DNA from: Episyrphus balteatus
Taxonomy: Eukaryota; Arthropoda; Insecta; Diptera; Syrphidae
Direction: 5' to 3'
Assembly: GCF_945859705.1 (NCBI RefSeq)
Contig: NC_079134.1
Location: 49,282,402-49,346,401 of the forward strand
Length of the DNA: 64,000 nucleotides
In this document: positions 19,856-33,175 of the stretch, piece after piece
Layout of the letters: every line of letters begins with the position of its first letter
How positions within the stretch are numbered: position 1 is the first letter of the stretch
Notes under the pieces: generated by a model
Told to the model about the DNA's origin: nothing
Seen by the model: only the letters and a program-made list of their open reading frames with translations
Database searches by the model: none
Position numbers and translations under genes: made by a program

Positions 19856-21980
19856 CACTGAACCAAAAAGGTACATAAAATTAATGAATTATTTCTTAAA
19901 TTTTTTTTTCTTCTATAATTTAAGAACAAAGTTTAAGAAAAGTTTCTTACATTTTATGATTATTTCTTAAATTTTATGATTTTTTTCATAAATTTCGTAA
20001 AAATTCAAATGAAATTTTGCTTAAATTTTATGAAAAAAATCATAAAAAGTATGAATTTTTCTTAAAGATTTATGATTGTTTTCATAAAATATAATACACT
20101 TTTCATTAAAATTTATGCAGTTATTTATATAAATGCATATAATACATTACCATTCCAAGCCTTTAATTTGTTCCTAAAAAATTGTATTCCAAACAAACAA
20201 ACTGCAAAAGAAAACAACCCAAAATCTAAAACAAAAAAATGAAAATTGTTTTTAAAAATAAAAGAAATTATTAAGTTTAAACGTAAAAATGTTTTATTGA
20301 TCACTATCATTAAAAATTTCACTATAAATTAATTTAATTTTACTTCTTTAATGGATGCATCATCTGGAAAGATAGAAAAAAGTTTGTATTAGTAAAATGA
20401 ATATGTAGTATTTGGTTTAAGAAATCGAAATAGCTAGAAGGTTAAATTATCTAATTCTTACCTTATTGTAATCGGCACCATTAGACTCTGGATATGAAAA
20501 AAAAAAAAAAATAAAAAATTGAATAAGTTGGGGAAAGATAAAAATATAAAGAATTAAGGTACCTATGAGAAATGTTGATAATATTAAGTTAAAACAAAAT
20601 TTAAATATTTAGAGAAATAAAATAAAATGCAACACTTACTAAATTCCATGTTTTGCTTTAGTTTGCAATGACAATTTCAATTGTACAGGATTTGTTGAGA
20701 ATCGCCTTTAATATGGTTTTTACTTTGTGTTGATTTTTCCCCCTTTGCCGGTCCAAAGTTGAAGATTACGTACGTGCCTCCTTATTTCACAAAAATATCA
20801 AATTACGATTTTCAATTTTAAAATATGCACCTATAACAAAAAAAAAAGAAAATATATTTAATAAATAAAAGGAAGCAATTTTTAACATTATATGTTTTTA
20901 TACTTATCTGAGTATATGGGAAAGAGGCAACAGGAACCAACAATATTTTACACTTTTGCAATGTACTTATACTCTTCAAAATTGTCTACGTGGTTAAAAT
21001 GCTTTACACTATAAACAATATCGTCTTTTATTCACAAACTTTTATAACTTGTTTCGGCAACGAGCGTCCACTTTGAATATCAGATTTTAAATTTAATCCT
21101 CAAAGAAATCTTTCTAAGGCATAGATTCAGAACAACAGTTATTATTTTCTAGATTGATGAAAAAGTACATAGACTTTAAGAAAATATACTTAAACACTCA
21201 AAACGTAAGAATTTTTTCATTAATTATATGTATACTTTCATAATATTTAGCCCTGATTTTTCAATCATCAGTTAGACTATCAGAGAAATAAATGTCAATA
21301 TAAAAAAAACTTTTATTCCTAGTAATAAGCTCTACCTGAGGTTTATCTGACTATTGAAAAATTTAATGAATTAATTCTTAAATTTTGGAAAAATATGAAT
21401 TTCGAACATAAAAAGTATGAACAAATTCTTAAATTTTAAGAATAAGTTCTTAATACCGAATACAGGATAACGGTAAAATATTCCTTGTTTTTTGATTAAT
21501 GAAAAAATACATTCATTTTAAGAAAAAATGAATTCATTCTAAGAAAAAATACTTAAAAACACAAAATTTATGAACTTCTTACAAATGTAATTGTGAAAAT
21601 AGATTTTTTTTTTCAATTTTAGAAGGGAAAAAAGTCAATTTTAAAAATTATTTTAGCTCAAAATACAAAATAATAGTAAATTTCATTCATAAAAGTATGT
21701 CCAGATTCTAAGATTCAGCAAAATATTCTTTCAAATTGGAGCTAGAAGTTTATGAATTTATTCATAAACCTTCGCATTTGTTCTTAAAAAAAATTCATAA
21801 AAAAATTTTCCATAGGAAAATTTTTATGAAAACTGATTCTTAAATTTTATGAATCTTTCTTAAAACTAAACTTTTTTTTTAAGAATTTGTGCTTAAATTT
21901 AATGAATTTTTCTTAAAAATGTATGAATTTTGGTTTATGAACGAGATTCATAGTTTTTAAGAATAATACTTTTTTCAGTG
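19856..21980. mobile_element. CACTGAA-ended TIR element, copy A (uninterrupted), 2.1 kb
   Basis: The element runs from CACTGAACCAAAAAGG to TTTTTTCAGTG and is flanked by TA on both sides (19854-19855, 21981-21982), a 2-bp target duplication. Both ends hold many short self-complementary phrases built from TTCTTAAATTTTAAGAA and TTCATAAATTTTATGAA. The middle (about 20130-21120) is less repetitive but has no long ORF. Copy B at 32786-35936 aligns along its length. Superfamily is uncertain; TA target use would suit Tc1/mariner, the termini are unusual. Confidence 0.8.
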
Positions 21981-22009
21981 TAAAGATTGCAATTAAATAT
22001 TAAAATTAA

Positions 22010-22330
22010 ACTATCATACATATATTTATACAAAAATTGACTATAGCTTATTTAAAATGCAATATGCAAATTGTGAAGACAAAGAAATGATTTTTAAAAA
22101 CTCCATCATTAAATAGGGTAAATAGTGGTAAGATAAGATGGTAAAATAATTTTCTAAGCGTTAATTCGATGAGAGTTAAAATTTTTTTTAAATCGCTAGA
22201 TAAACTTGTTACAATAATGGTAATTGTGTTGAAAAAATTCTTTAAAAAAATTGTGTGTACACATGTACTCACGATTGAGTTACAATTATGAGAACTAGAT
22301 GGTGCTACTTGCTAGTCCCTCTGACATTTC
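22010..22330 (+). repeat. Dispersed repeat, also at 43530-43832
   Basis: Phrases such as CTATAGCTTATTT, then AATAGGGTAAATAG and GGTAAGATAAGATGG-like text, appear in the same order at both places on the same strand. Boundaries are vague and there is no ORF. Confidence 0.5.
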
Positions 22331-22723
22331 TTTTTAAAAAAGTTATACTTCTCCAACGCTGCTGCCGCAAAAGAGTAAAACTAAAACTAAAGCCTGAGAA
22401 TCTTCTACAAAGTGGTTATTTTGTGGACATCGTTAGCTGACACCAACCATCAGTGAAATTTCGACATTGTCGGCCTTAAAAGGATTGTCGTACAGAAAGG
22501 ATTGAGGCATTATTTTGAAGCTAAAATAATAAGCTTTATGGTGATATAAAATAAGTTATTTTTGTTACCTATATAAAAAAAATGCAGAAAAGGTTTATGG
22601 AAGGAAAAAAACTATATTTTTTATTGTTTTTCTATAAAAACTGATTGCATTAAAAAAATTGCAGTTTTTTTGTAGATAGACTTGATTGTTGCAAAAATTA
22701 AATTGACACTTTTAAATAAAATA

Positions 22724-23286
22724 CGCACGTACTTGCTCTTTCAGTTTAAAAGACTTTTATGTTAGTTTACTTGTAGATTTTAAGAGCTGCCTCTATATAA
22801 ATTTAACGAAATTTTGTTGATATTGCGGAAGAGCCGACATTTAGGGCAAAATTTTGTTAAATTAAAAAAAAAATATTTAATTATTTGACTTTTTTTGAAA
22901 AAAATAAAAATGCAGTTTTATTGCAATTGCTTCGAATATTATGTCTGCAAAGTTTTATCAAAATCATTAGAGCCTTTTTTGAGTTATTTGGTTTGAATTG
23001 AAAAATTTGTATGGGAGGTACACTTTCTTAGTGAGATATAAAAAAACGAAAAAAAACAAGTTTCAGAATTCCATAAAACTCATCTGTACCAAATTTGAAA
23101 AAAATCCGTCCACCCATTTAGGCTGTGGAAATGTGTACAGATGGACGTACAGACGCACAGACAGACGCACGGACGGAATTGAGAGACCCACTTTTTTGGA
23201 ATTCTCCATATCGTAATGTTGGTTTTGATTAAAACCTCAAATTTTTTTTTGGACACGAAATCAATACTTGCCCTATAGAGCAAGTA
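22724..23286. repeat. Member of a large dispersed repeat family (forward copy)
   Basis: It starts CGCACGTACTTGCTCT and ends CTTGCCCTATAGAGCAAG. The copy at 60194-61133 has the same ends in the opposite orientation. Near 23100-23220 it carries the family's signature: a CCACCCATTTAGGCTGT phrase, a run of CAGACAGACG-like units, then ACCCACTTTTTTGG and a CGTAATGTTGG piece. No coding capacity. Confidence 0.6.
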
Positions 23287-23389
23287 AAAATAACAAAATG
23301 CATGAGATTGCTCATTTGGCAAAAGTAACTCAAGAAAGTTCATGAACCCATTTTGAAAAAAAAAATTGATATTAAAAAAAAAAAAATTA

Positions 23390-24257
23390 AATGCACAACT
23401 GGGTCGCATCAACTTGCTTCTACAGTTCAAGTTGCTTAAATTTTTAAGAATTTTTATAAAAAAATTGGGAATCTAGGTATATAAAAAAAAACAAAAACAA
23501 TTTAAAAAAAACCATACAATTTGTTTTTTAAAGCAATAAAACAACATCTAAAATCAAATTTGCCTCCAAAACAAGTATGCAGTTTTATTTGATATAAAGA
23601 TGCATTTAAAAAAAATAATTTCAAAATCGTAGAGCCGTTTTTTTTTTAAATTCTAATTTTTTATATACATTATAATTTTTTGGAAAAACAAAATTTAAAG
23701 TAAAATTGGTACGCCATTTTGTAGAAATCACTAATAAACATCTAAAATCTAAATCTAAAAAAAAAAATCAATGTCCGGTCTTAGAAAATTTAATTTTTCA
23801 TAAAAAAAAAATTCAAAATATTTAAAAAAAATCCATAAATTATTTCTTCAAAATTTTATTTATATACATAAATGCATATAAAATGCTTTTGTATAAAAAA
23901 ATTCATTGAAATACTGTTTGGCAAAAAATCAGAAAAAGCGGTTCCATGGCAGGTACCGTCAATAATGATTTTTAAACTAAATTTTTTGTAATAAGATTGT
24001 TGGAGCCGTTTTTGATAAAATTAAACTTTTCTTAGATTAGTATATGACAGGTACCGTTATTTTTGGTAAAAAAAAAAAATAATTTCAAAAACCCCACTGG
24101 AGAGTTTCCAAAAAATGCTACATACCAGGTTTGAAGTCAATCGGTCCATCCGCTTAGGCTGTAGCATGTAGCTCTTTATACAAACAGTACAAGATAGATG
24201 GACTTCCGGGACCCACTTTTTTGGCATTCTCTATTATCGTAATATCATGGAAAAATG
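23390..24257. repeat. Second member of the same dispersed family
   Basis: It begins near ACTGGGTCGCATCAACTTGC and ends after GGGACCCACTTTTTTGGC and ATCGTAATATCATGG. Two GGTACCGT phrases at about 23953 and 24051 flank a GAGCCGTTTTTGATAAAA piece. The start phrase also forms the ends of the split copy at 37450-37470 and 41208-41222. Confidence 0.55.
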
Positions 24258-27024
24258 TTATTTTTTGTACGAATGCATAACTTGAAATTTAAAAAAATTA
24301 AATAATTTTCCTTTCTCAATTATAATATGTATTAAGCTAACTAAAAAGTTACCTTAATACAAGAAAAAAGATTGCTTCTTGAACTAGATAAACAGGAAAC
24401 AATCATCAAAATGTCCTCGTCGTTACCGGTATCTATCCTAACAACATTAAAAAAAAATTAGTACAGTACCAATTTTTTGCGACCTGTTATAGTAAAGTGC
24501 ATTTTAAATCTGACCCCTTAGTTTGTAAAACTCCTAATTGTATGCTACATCCATTAATTTTTTGTTAGTAGTGTATACAAAAAATAATATTATGTGTTTT
24601 TTCTTGTTATCAAAACTGTTTGTTAACCAAGAAAAAAAAAATCGTGACTTAGGGTAAGTAGGTACTCATAATATTTCGTGTCTATCATTCATCTATACAC
24701 CTATTTATCACATCTGAATGTATGTGTGTATTGATTGTACTTCTTGTTTAAAATTAGTAAATAAATAAATGTACAAACACGTTTAATTTTCCAACGTCAA
24801 ATGACTGACTATTATATTTGCAAATCATTAGTTATACGTTATATATGTGCCTTAAAGCTGTGAATTTTTTATGAACAAATATTTAACATTGGGTTTTGTT
24901 CAATTCAATTTATATGAGTTTTCTACTTGAAATACAAAAAAAAAAAAAATATTTTTTATTTGTACTGAACAGACACTTGAAGACAAGTTCAAAATGAACT
25001 TGTCATTCCCTAGTGAGAAACACATGTTTGAAGAAAAGTCTAAAATAATTGGAAAATTTTTGAGATTCTTGAAACATTTATGGATTTTCTTATGTTTCAT
25101 TCTTCAAAGGTGTAAAATCTATAAATACCTGTATATCAATCATTAATCACACTTTTCAAATAATATTGAAGACATTAATTTTATAGATATAGTTACCTTT
25201 TGTATATGCAAAAATGACACATTTCAAAAACCCTATAATTCAAGAAAATACACACAATATATTCTTCTCCTTGTTTTTTTGAAAACTCATATGTGATTGT
25301 TATAAGGACATAGGCACACATATATATTCAAAAACTTGTATTCCTTTGTATAACTATGTTCGTTTATTATGCCTACATAATCCCCATTATAAATAATTGT
25401 TACCCTACAACCAAGTTCTAATTAGAGCAAAACCTTGTCCAAGATAATGAACTGAAATTCTATTGTTATACGAATAAAACTCCCTCTTTCCCCATCATCA
25501 TCTCCATTTCCACCCACTTGTTCTTTTGCACCCTCTTGTCCGCACCCCCTCATACAAACATATACACAAACTTACCTCTATGCCATTCGGGTCGTGCTCC
25601 TTCGTAGTATATCTTCGTCACTTATTCAACTCTGGCCTGGGAGTTCTTTTCTTGTTCATGGAAAATGGACAATGTTGAAGGAGAAGAAGATGAGAAGAAG
25701 AAGAAGACGATGAGTACTTTTTGGAAAATGACTACAACTAATACCATTACTGTGAAGAAAAGGACATCATTTAGTCGAGCAATGTCTCTGATAGAATATA
25801 ATTGAAATAGGCAAGGTGAACGATAAAGGGGGCTGGAGGTTATAGGAGTAGGTTTTCAAGATTGTTTGAAAATATCCTGGTTTTCTTCTTCATCTTATGG
25901 ATGGAAAATATAAAAAGTGAATATGATGGGTTTTTGAATTTCATCGATAAATGATTGGCAAAATTTAATTTTGACTTTCAAAATAAATTAAATGTTGGAG
26001 TAGGTATTCTCTTTGAAGACTCATCTTATATTCTTGGAAAGAATTTTTAGAACTCTGATATATTTTCTTAACCAAGTGAACCGAAGAGTTTGGATATGAT
26101 AGACAGATTGTAATATATTATAAAAAACTTGTCAAAAATAATAATACACCTACCCAGTTTCAAACATTCTTAAATAATTAGAAAATCTCAAACGAAATAA
26201 TAAAATAATTTAATTATTTAAATATTTATTTAATAGTTAAACAAAATTAATAATATATTAGAAATAGAAGACATGTAACAAAAGAAAAGAGAAAATTAAA
26301 GAATTTGATTACAAAATAATTTGTTTTTAATCCTTTTTGTAATTAGAGTAAAAGTTTTTAGTTGAATGAATATAGTTTTTTGGATTGACTATCCATAAAT
26401 TCAGATATAGTTCAATAATACATGCCTGGAAAATGCCAAAAAGGCGCATTTGCAATTACTTCCAAGACGCATCTCCAAGCTGTCATATCCGCTAGATGGT
26501 AGAGAAATAAGTAATCCCAAGTATTGAATACAACTATTTTAAAGAAAACTTTTTCTTCTTCTTTTTTATTCTTTATTCACGACTGAATCGAACTGACTTG
26601 CTTTAAGAATTTAAGCTGCTAAAATTTTTAAGACTTTTTATATGCAAATTTGGTATTGGTATCTACATATATTGTATACCTATCTAAAGTATATAAAACA
26701 AACAAACTTCGTTCTTCAAAGGGAAAATAAACAACATCTTAAATGGAATTTACTTCCCCAAATGCTTTCTAGAAAAAAACTGAAAATCGTTAGAGCAGTT
26801 AAATAAAAGAAAATTTTTTTGTAAAAATACATAATATGTATGTAATAAAAATATTACATATATTTTGTAAAAAAAAAAATTAAATAAAGTTGATATGCCA
26901 TTTTTTAGTAATTACTATTTAACGCCTAACATCAAAATTTCAAAAAATTCAATGTCAAAAAATTAGTTTTTTTTTATCCAAAAAATATTTTTTCATTTTT
27001 TATTAATACTAAAACAATACATAT
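24258..27024. other. Mostly unique intergenic DNA; repeat fragment at 26583-27000
   Basis: From about 25380 to 25880 the sequence is more GC-balanced and pyrimidine-rich (CCCTCTTTCCCC, CCACCCACTTG) with a short GAAGAAGAAGAAGACG tract near 25690; no ORF is credible. At 26583-27000 a partial dispersed-family copy starts GAACTGACTTGCTTTAAG. The rest is AT-rich and plain. Confidence 0.45.
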
Positions 27025-27032
27025 CCATCCAT

Positions 27033-27233
27033 CAGTGTTGCCAGAGCCGGCTATTTTATCGCCAAACAGGGTCCTTGAACATTTCACGCGCTCCTTAAAA
27101 TTTTGATTTCCGATTTATCGGAATTTGGCTCTTTTAATTTTGTACTTGGTGATTTCAGGCTCCTTTGAAATCAAAGCATTTTACCAAGATTTTTAAAAAT
27201 CGGCTCCTTTTCACTAATATTCTGGCAACACTG
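27033..27233. mobile_element. hAT-type MITE, 201 bp
   Basis: Ends are CAGTGTTGCCAGA and TCTGGCAACACTG. The flanks are a perfect 8-bp duplication, CCATCCAT, at 27025-27032 and 27234-27241. An 8-bp TSD with CAG-starting TIRs is the hAT signature. The interior is non-coding. Confidence 0.9.
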
Positions 27234-27241
27234 CCATCCAT

Positions 27242-29600
27242 ATCTAAATGCTTTTTTATATCATGGTATAAGGAGACAAGGTACCTAATATCATCATGTA
27301 CACACACAGTCATTAACGAGATACGAGAACTGTCAGATGCCTTCCTACGTTTTTGACAGCTGCCTTATTGAAATTGTTGTTGTTTGTCTTAGAAATTGTT
27401 GTTGTTTTTTAATTTGTCAAATAAAATGTCATAAATGTTTATGTTGAATCGGGCTTTTTTGGTCACTTCTTTCTATATGCAAATGAAATTTTTTTATTTT
27501 ATACTTGTAATTTCTGGACTTCATCGTGAGAATTTTATTAAATCTATTAAAACTTGATATTACCTACAATTTACACTATTATATCATAAACTTTTGACTC
27601 CATTTTGCAAATTTTACACGGATGCACAAAGAGAACGAAAATGATAATGATTTTACCTCGTCTCCTTATAACATGGTTTTAATGGACTAGTCCTTTGGGA
27701 TAAATTCAGATTTAAAAAAAAAACTTTCTATGCAGGTTTACCCTATAATATTAATTTTTGAAAGAACAAAAATTTAAAAAATAAGACCTTTTCCTAGAGA
27801 TATTTCACCAAAAAAAAGTTACTCATACACCACAGTGACCTTTATTTTATAAGTATAGCTTTTGCTGGGCATTCAAAATAAATACATAATTCTTACTCCA
27901 CAAATTTAGAAAGTTACACTGAGGGAAAAACGAATCATAAACATATTAAAATTAAAACAAAGTAAGAAAATTTTATATTTTAGTCAATCGTTTATTGCTT
28001 AAATTTATTAATAGCTTGAAATCGCTTAATTTTGTAATAAAAAAATTCAATACAATAGAGTTCTAAAAATAAAATCGAATGCCCTTAATTGTTGACAGTT
28101 TTAATTTCGAATTGTAAGCATGTCTAAAACAGTTTTTATCGGTAAAGTAAAAAACAAAGAACGAACACAATTATAACTAAAATTTTTAAATTTTCATCTT
28201 AAATTATACATTTTCAAAGTTTAAAATAAAAACTTTGAAAAATTCTTAGGTTACTCTAAATTGTATGAGTAAAACCTTGCGACACATTTGGATAGTTTAT
28301 TCCAAAATAACTGGCAAACCACGATACCATCTCCATCTCATGAGTTTCTCCTTCACGATGGCCTCTTTATCACATTTTTGCTATTTTATTTGCTTTTTCT
28401 TGCCTTGTGTTTGTGTCTCTTGTATACGAAAACGAATTCCAATAAATTACTTTACGCCTTGACAGTTAAAGTATTTGGTATTAATTATGCAATTAAAATA
28501 TTATAATGTCAATTAAAAGGCGTTTGATTAATGATGGCCTGGTCATATCGAATAGCGGGGGATTTTATGTTATTTTAATTAAATTAAAACAAAAAAGCTT
28601 GGTATCGTATTTTATTTGTGAGAACAGTATACATTTTTTTTAATAAATTAACGAACGGCGTTGTCATTAAAAATCCTTTTTTAGGATTTTGAAAATTTGC
28701 ACTTGTACCTTTTTAATTGTTTTAAATTACTGTCAGTTATTAACTTGAATCTTGAATGTCTTAATTGGTATGAATTTTTTTGTTGACTTTAATTTATTAA
28801 AGATTTAGCTTTTAAAAATTAAAAAAAAGCTTTTATCTATTCTTTGAATTTTTATCAACAATAAAATCTTTCCATAAAAGTCCTGAAAATGCATTTGAAT
28901 TATTTATTTATCCTGATGCTGAGGGTTTGTCAAATTTAAGGAATTCAACTTTCCATACTCAATACCCATCAATTTTATTATATGATTATAAGAAAAGCAC
29001 TTTATATTTCAATTTAAATCATTTGCATTCAAATTAATTTTTTTTGCTTGGAAAAAGGCTTGTCTTTGTGTTATCTGTAATTTGATTCGTTTTCTGTTGT
29101 AAACACATAATCGAAATCTCTTAAATAAATAAATTATTAAATAAATAACAAAAGACAAACAAATAGATATAGGAAAATAATTGCTTCAACACATAACAAA
29201 AATAAAAACAAGGGCGTCGCTAAGAAGGGAGGGGAGAAAATTAAGGAATTCATTAAGTTATTTATTTTCACTTAATTTTTCAGTGCAAAATCATTCTGGT
29301 GTCAGACCATATTTTTTTATCTTCTGATACTGCTTCCTCTGAAGTCAGAAAAATTTTAACAGATTCTGTTTTTAAAATATTACAGTTATAAAATGCCAAA
29401 AACAAAATTTTGGCCGTTTTCGAAGCTGTATTTTTATGTGTTTTAATTCATTACAAACACATTTGTAATGGTGCCTATGAAAACTTTTTTTATTCTTTCA
29501 AAAACTGTTTAAATCTTTCCAACATGTCTTTTACTGCCCGAGATATCTAAAGTTTAAGTTAATAAGCCAAAAACAAACTCAACTTAATCTAAAGTTTAAG
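27242..29600. other. Intergenic DNA, no gene
   Basis: AT-rich with no supported gene. ACACTGAGGGAAAAACG near 27914 resembles a transposon end, but I find no matching partner. Frames at 28265-28506 are AT-driven and overlap each other in different frames. Confidence 0.4.
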
Positions 29601-29868
29601 TCACTGGTCAACAAGATTTTTGCCACAAGAACTACAATATATTTTCCTGAAGGTTTGAGAGTTGGTGAACTTGAATCTGAAATCAGAAATATTCTACTAG
29701 CCTCCGTTTTTTAAATATTACTGTTTAAAAAAAAAACTTTTTTTGCATTGCCTATGGGTAATATTTCAAGAACGGAGGCTAATAGAATTTTTGTGATTTC
29801 CCCCACCAGAAGAACTATCAGAAAAGTATTTATCTTGGTTCTTGTTTCAAAAAAAGTTTAATTTGGTT

Positions 29869-30298
29869 CACAGAGAAAAATATGACCCGCTAAAAACTAA
29901 CAGATTGTCATATTGTTTTACCGTCCATACATTTCATAAGGAAATCTTATTAAAATCAACGATTAATAAGGTTTTTTTAAGGAGATTTCTTATTATTTTT
30001 ATAGAGAAAATCTTATTAAAATTTGACTGAAAAGTTGATTTTTTTTGCAACTTAGCACTAAAACAAAAATCGCGATCAATATTTTCATGGCAGGTTGGTT
30101 CAGGTGGTAAGGTGGGCGACTAATGATTTGAAGTCCCCAGTTCGATTCCCAGCCTGGTCATCGTTTTTTTTATTTTTTTGCAGATTTTAAAACAATAAGG
30201 AAAACCCGATTGTTTTAATAAGGTTTCCTTCTTGGATGAAAACCATAGAGAAATCTTATTGTTTTTGTTCTATTTTATGTGGTCTATTTTTCTCTGTG
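29869..30298. mobile_element. MITE carrying a tRNA-like unit, 430 bp
   Basis: Terminal inverted repeats: CACAGAGAAAAATATGACC on the left and GGTCTATTTTTCTCTGTG on the right. Inside, AAATCTTATT and its complement AATAAGGTTT recur several times. Near the middle sits a pol III-like unit (30087-30161). The target duplication is not clear; TT flanks both sides. Confidence 0.7.
30087..30161 (+). ncRNA. tRNA-like pol III unit inside the MITE
   Basis: TGGTTCAGGTGG matches the A-box consensus and AGTTCGATTCC the B-box at 10 of 11 places, with usual tRNA spacing. A T-run directly follows (from 30164), as in pol III termination. The outer ATGGCAGG and CCTGGTCAT segments pair in part, but the T stem does not pair well, so a working tRNA is unlikely. 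It is more likely a tRNA-derived promoter or pseudogene. Confidence 0.55.
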
Positions 30299-30550
30299 TT
30301 GACTAGTGCTTTTTTTTTAGCCTTATCTTAAGATATTTCGGGTAATAAAAGAGATATCGGAGAGATTTAAAGAATTCTTAGGAGAAGGAAACTTATTATT
30401 ACTATCACAGTTAGAAATTTATTTGTAATAAATTACCTCATATAACCTTGAAAACAGACAAAACGACGTTTTTTGAATCTGAATTCAAGTTCAGCAATCC
30501 AAAAACCTTCAGAAAAGTATATTTTGGTTCTTGTGGCAAAAACCTTGTCG

Positions 30551-32783
30551 GCCAATGCAATTAAGTAAATTTTCATCCTAAAGTTAAGCCTTTAAATAGA
30601 AATACCTACTTTTAACTACTAATATTTTGTATTTTCAGTTTATATTCATTATTCATAATTTGTTCTTCATTATTCGTTTATTAAAATCGTTTGTTCGTTA
30701 TTTGTTTGTTATTAAAAAAAAATAATTTCAATCCTGAAGTTAGCCCCCTTATATAGAAACTCGTACTTCTTATTACTAATATCAATGAATTTTTAATAAT
30801 TATCCATTGTTCGATCCATTTTGACAATTGTTGAAATATAATTATAACTATAACAATTATAACTAATTTAGTAGTTGTTCAATATTTTTAATTAATTGCA
30901 TTGCCAATTCATTTTAACAAATATGTTGATCTTGTAAGTATGCAATGTTTTTTCTTATACATTAGAGACGTCAACCTGATTACTTATAGGTTAGTCCCAC
31001 TCAATATTGTTGGTGCTAATAACTTGTAGTTCAGTCAAAGACGAAATATCTGAAAAAAAGTTGTGACGTCAGCTAAGTTTGGATGCAGTATTGAAGTGGA
31101 GTTAGTCCTGAGTAATATATCTCATTTTGCGTATTGTTTGTGGGGAGTCCGCTATTTTGAAAAACTCATTGACTGAACTATTCCGGCATTTGTGATTTCA
31201 GTCCATTAATTTGGTTGATATTCTTGAAGGCATCAGGTCCAAGTTTAATTGACTGTAGCCTCTTTTGGAATAAAATATTGGTGCCTTGGAAATCACTTAA
31301 AACTGCCCGGTAGTTGATGTTAGGCTCTCTTTGGTCAATTCTTCTTAACCTTTTTCTATTTTGTTGATAACTCATCTACAACCTCTCTTGGTCGGCTTTA
31401 AAAAAGTTGCCTTGACACCATTTTTCTGATGTTTTAACTGGCACTTAATTTGAGGTTTTAAGTTTACCTTCTGCGTACTACTTCGCTTAAAGGCCTTATT
31501 TTTTTTTGTTCTGTCAAAAAACTATTATACTCTCCCCAAGGTTTTGGTGTATTATCTTATCCTTAATGTCTCTATAAAACCTTATAAGCTTTCTCATATC
31601 CGGGATGGAAAGCAAAAAGTTTATTTTCGTAGGTTGTATAGTCTTTCTCTTCAGATTGTTCATTGTGTACAGAAAAATATTCAAGGTTCAGGCGAATAGG
31701 TCGAAAAGTAAAGGTCCTTATTGGCACGACCGATTAAAGGGCTTAGGGAAATCTTAAACGAAAGCTGATAGAGCATTCGGAACAACTCGTTAGAGATTGG
31801 CTTATCCACAAGCCCTTATTTTTTCGGCATCGATTATAAAATTGGTCACCCTATCACAACTATATGACTTAACCTGAGTTAAGCACACCTTGACACCGTA
31901 TATGTATGTATCTACCACGCTGAAGATCTTTACCTTACGGCCTTTACAAATCATGTTTGTTGTGCATTGAATACGTTTTACCCCCTTAGATCATTCCTTA
32001 ACTACGCCTTTGGAATTTACATAATGTTTTAAAGATAAACAATTATTTTAAAATACTTCTCTTGCCTTTCTTACACCCCCTCTTTCTAGACCTACATACG
32101 TGGTGTGTACTCTGGGTTACTAAGCAAACAGGTCGTGAAATTATCTGTGAATAAATACTTGAGTACACCAACAAAAATAAACACAATTTGAATGCTACTC
32201 TCTATGCGAATTGACGCGTCAGAAAAACTTAAATGTTTTATTATGAATTTTCCGCCGTTACGTCTAGGTTTCTGCTCATCAGAGAAGAAGATTTTTTTCA
32301 TAATATGTGTCTGCCTCTGCTTCAGCTTTAAAATTTTAATAGTGGCGCAGCGGTGGCGTCGTCGAGACAATGGGCACACGATCGATGGCGTCGAAAGAGA
32401 AAAATTCTTTTTTGCGGTTGGATAGCAATGAGATATTTTGCATTGAAGTCATTCCGAAATAAATTTTAGAATAAGATATTTTTAAAATTTTGCCAAAATG
32501 ACAAAGAAACACTGGCGACGACGTTATAGAAGGAAATATGTACTATTTCTGGTTTAAGAATTCTGAGTAACAAAGAGTCTCGTTTGTTTAGATACCACAA
32601 ACCCAATGACCGGACCGAATGGCATATTTACCGAAGCTGTATTACACCATGGTGAGTCATTGCATTCATATTCGAAATTGATTTATCAATTAGGTACATG
32701 CAGATAACAAGAAAAAAAAAACGGCCTTATGGTACCTATGGAATTGCCTCGCTAAGTTGAAATTGACATTGGATATTCATGTC
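30551..32783. other. Intergenic DNA with possible worn coding remnants
   Basis: Between about 31140 and 32030 the base composition is less AT-rich. A minus-strand 65-codon frame at 31178-31375 starts with a true ATG and has polar, protein-like composition, but I recognise no domain. It may be a fragment of an old element. No other feature is supported. Confidence 0.35.
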
Positions 32784-32994
32784 TACACTGAACCAAAAAG
32801 GTACATAAAATTAATGAATTTGTACATTAAATTAATGTAAAAATTCATGGCAAATGAGCCAATGTAAAAATTCATTAAATTTAAGAATCTTTTTAAGAAC
32901 AAATTCATAAGGGAATGAATATTTCTTAAAAATTAAGAATAAGTTCTTAAATTTTAAGAATTCTGTTCATAAACGAATTCGAAAAGTTTTGAAC

Positions 32995-33175
32995 ATGTTT
33001 AAGAAAAGTTTCTTAGATTTTAAGAAAAGTTTCTTAGATTTTAAGAAAAGTTTCTTAGATTTTTAGAAAAATTTCTTAGATTTTAAGAAAAGATTCTTAG
33101 ATTTTAAGAAAAATTTCTTAGATTTTAAGAAGAGTTTCTTAGATTTTAAGAAAAGTTTCTTACATTTTAAGATTA
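32995..33175 (+). repeat. 20-21-bp minisatellite in element copy B
   Basis: Eight to nine units of about 20-21 bp, each like AAGAAAAGTTTCTTAGATTT. Each unit is partly self-complementary (AAGAAA with TTTCTT). Copy A has a single equivalent unit at about 19934, so the array expanded after the copies separated. Confidence 0.8.

Larger units (their letters stand above)
29604..30550. repeat. Older inverted repeat enclosing a MITE
   Basis: TTTTTGCCACAAGAAC at about 29618 and GTTCTTGTGGCAAAAACC at about 30528 are mirror phrases with more matching text inside (TATATTTTCCTGAAGG against CCTTCAGAAAAGTATATT). A smaller inverted pair with CTAGCCTCCGTTTTTTAAA lies at 29695-29790. The MITE at 29869-30298 appears inserted in it. 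Confidence 0.5.

Noticed and set aside
27900..28260. Possible MITE starting ACACTGAGGGAAAAACG
   Set aside because: No matching inverted end or target duplication was found nearby.
31178..31375. 65-codon minus-strand frame with protein-like composition
   Set aside because: No recognisable domain, no neighbour support; kept only as a possible worn remnant.
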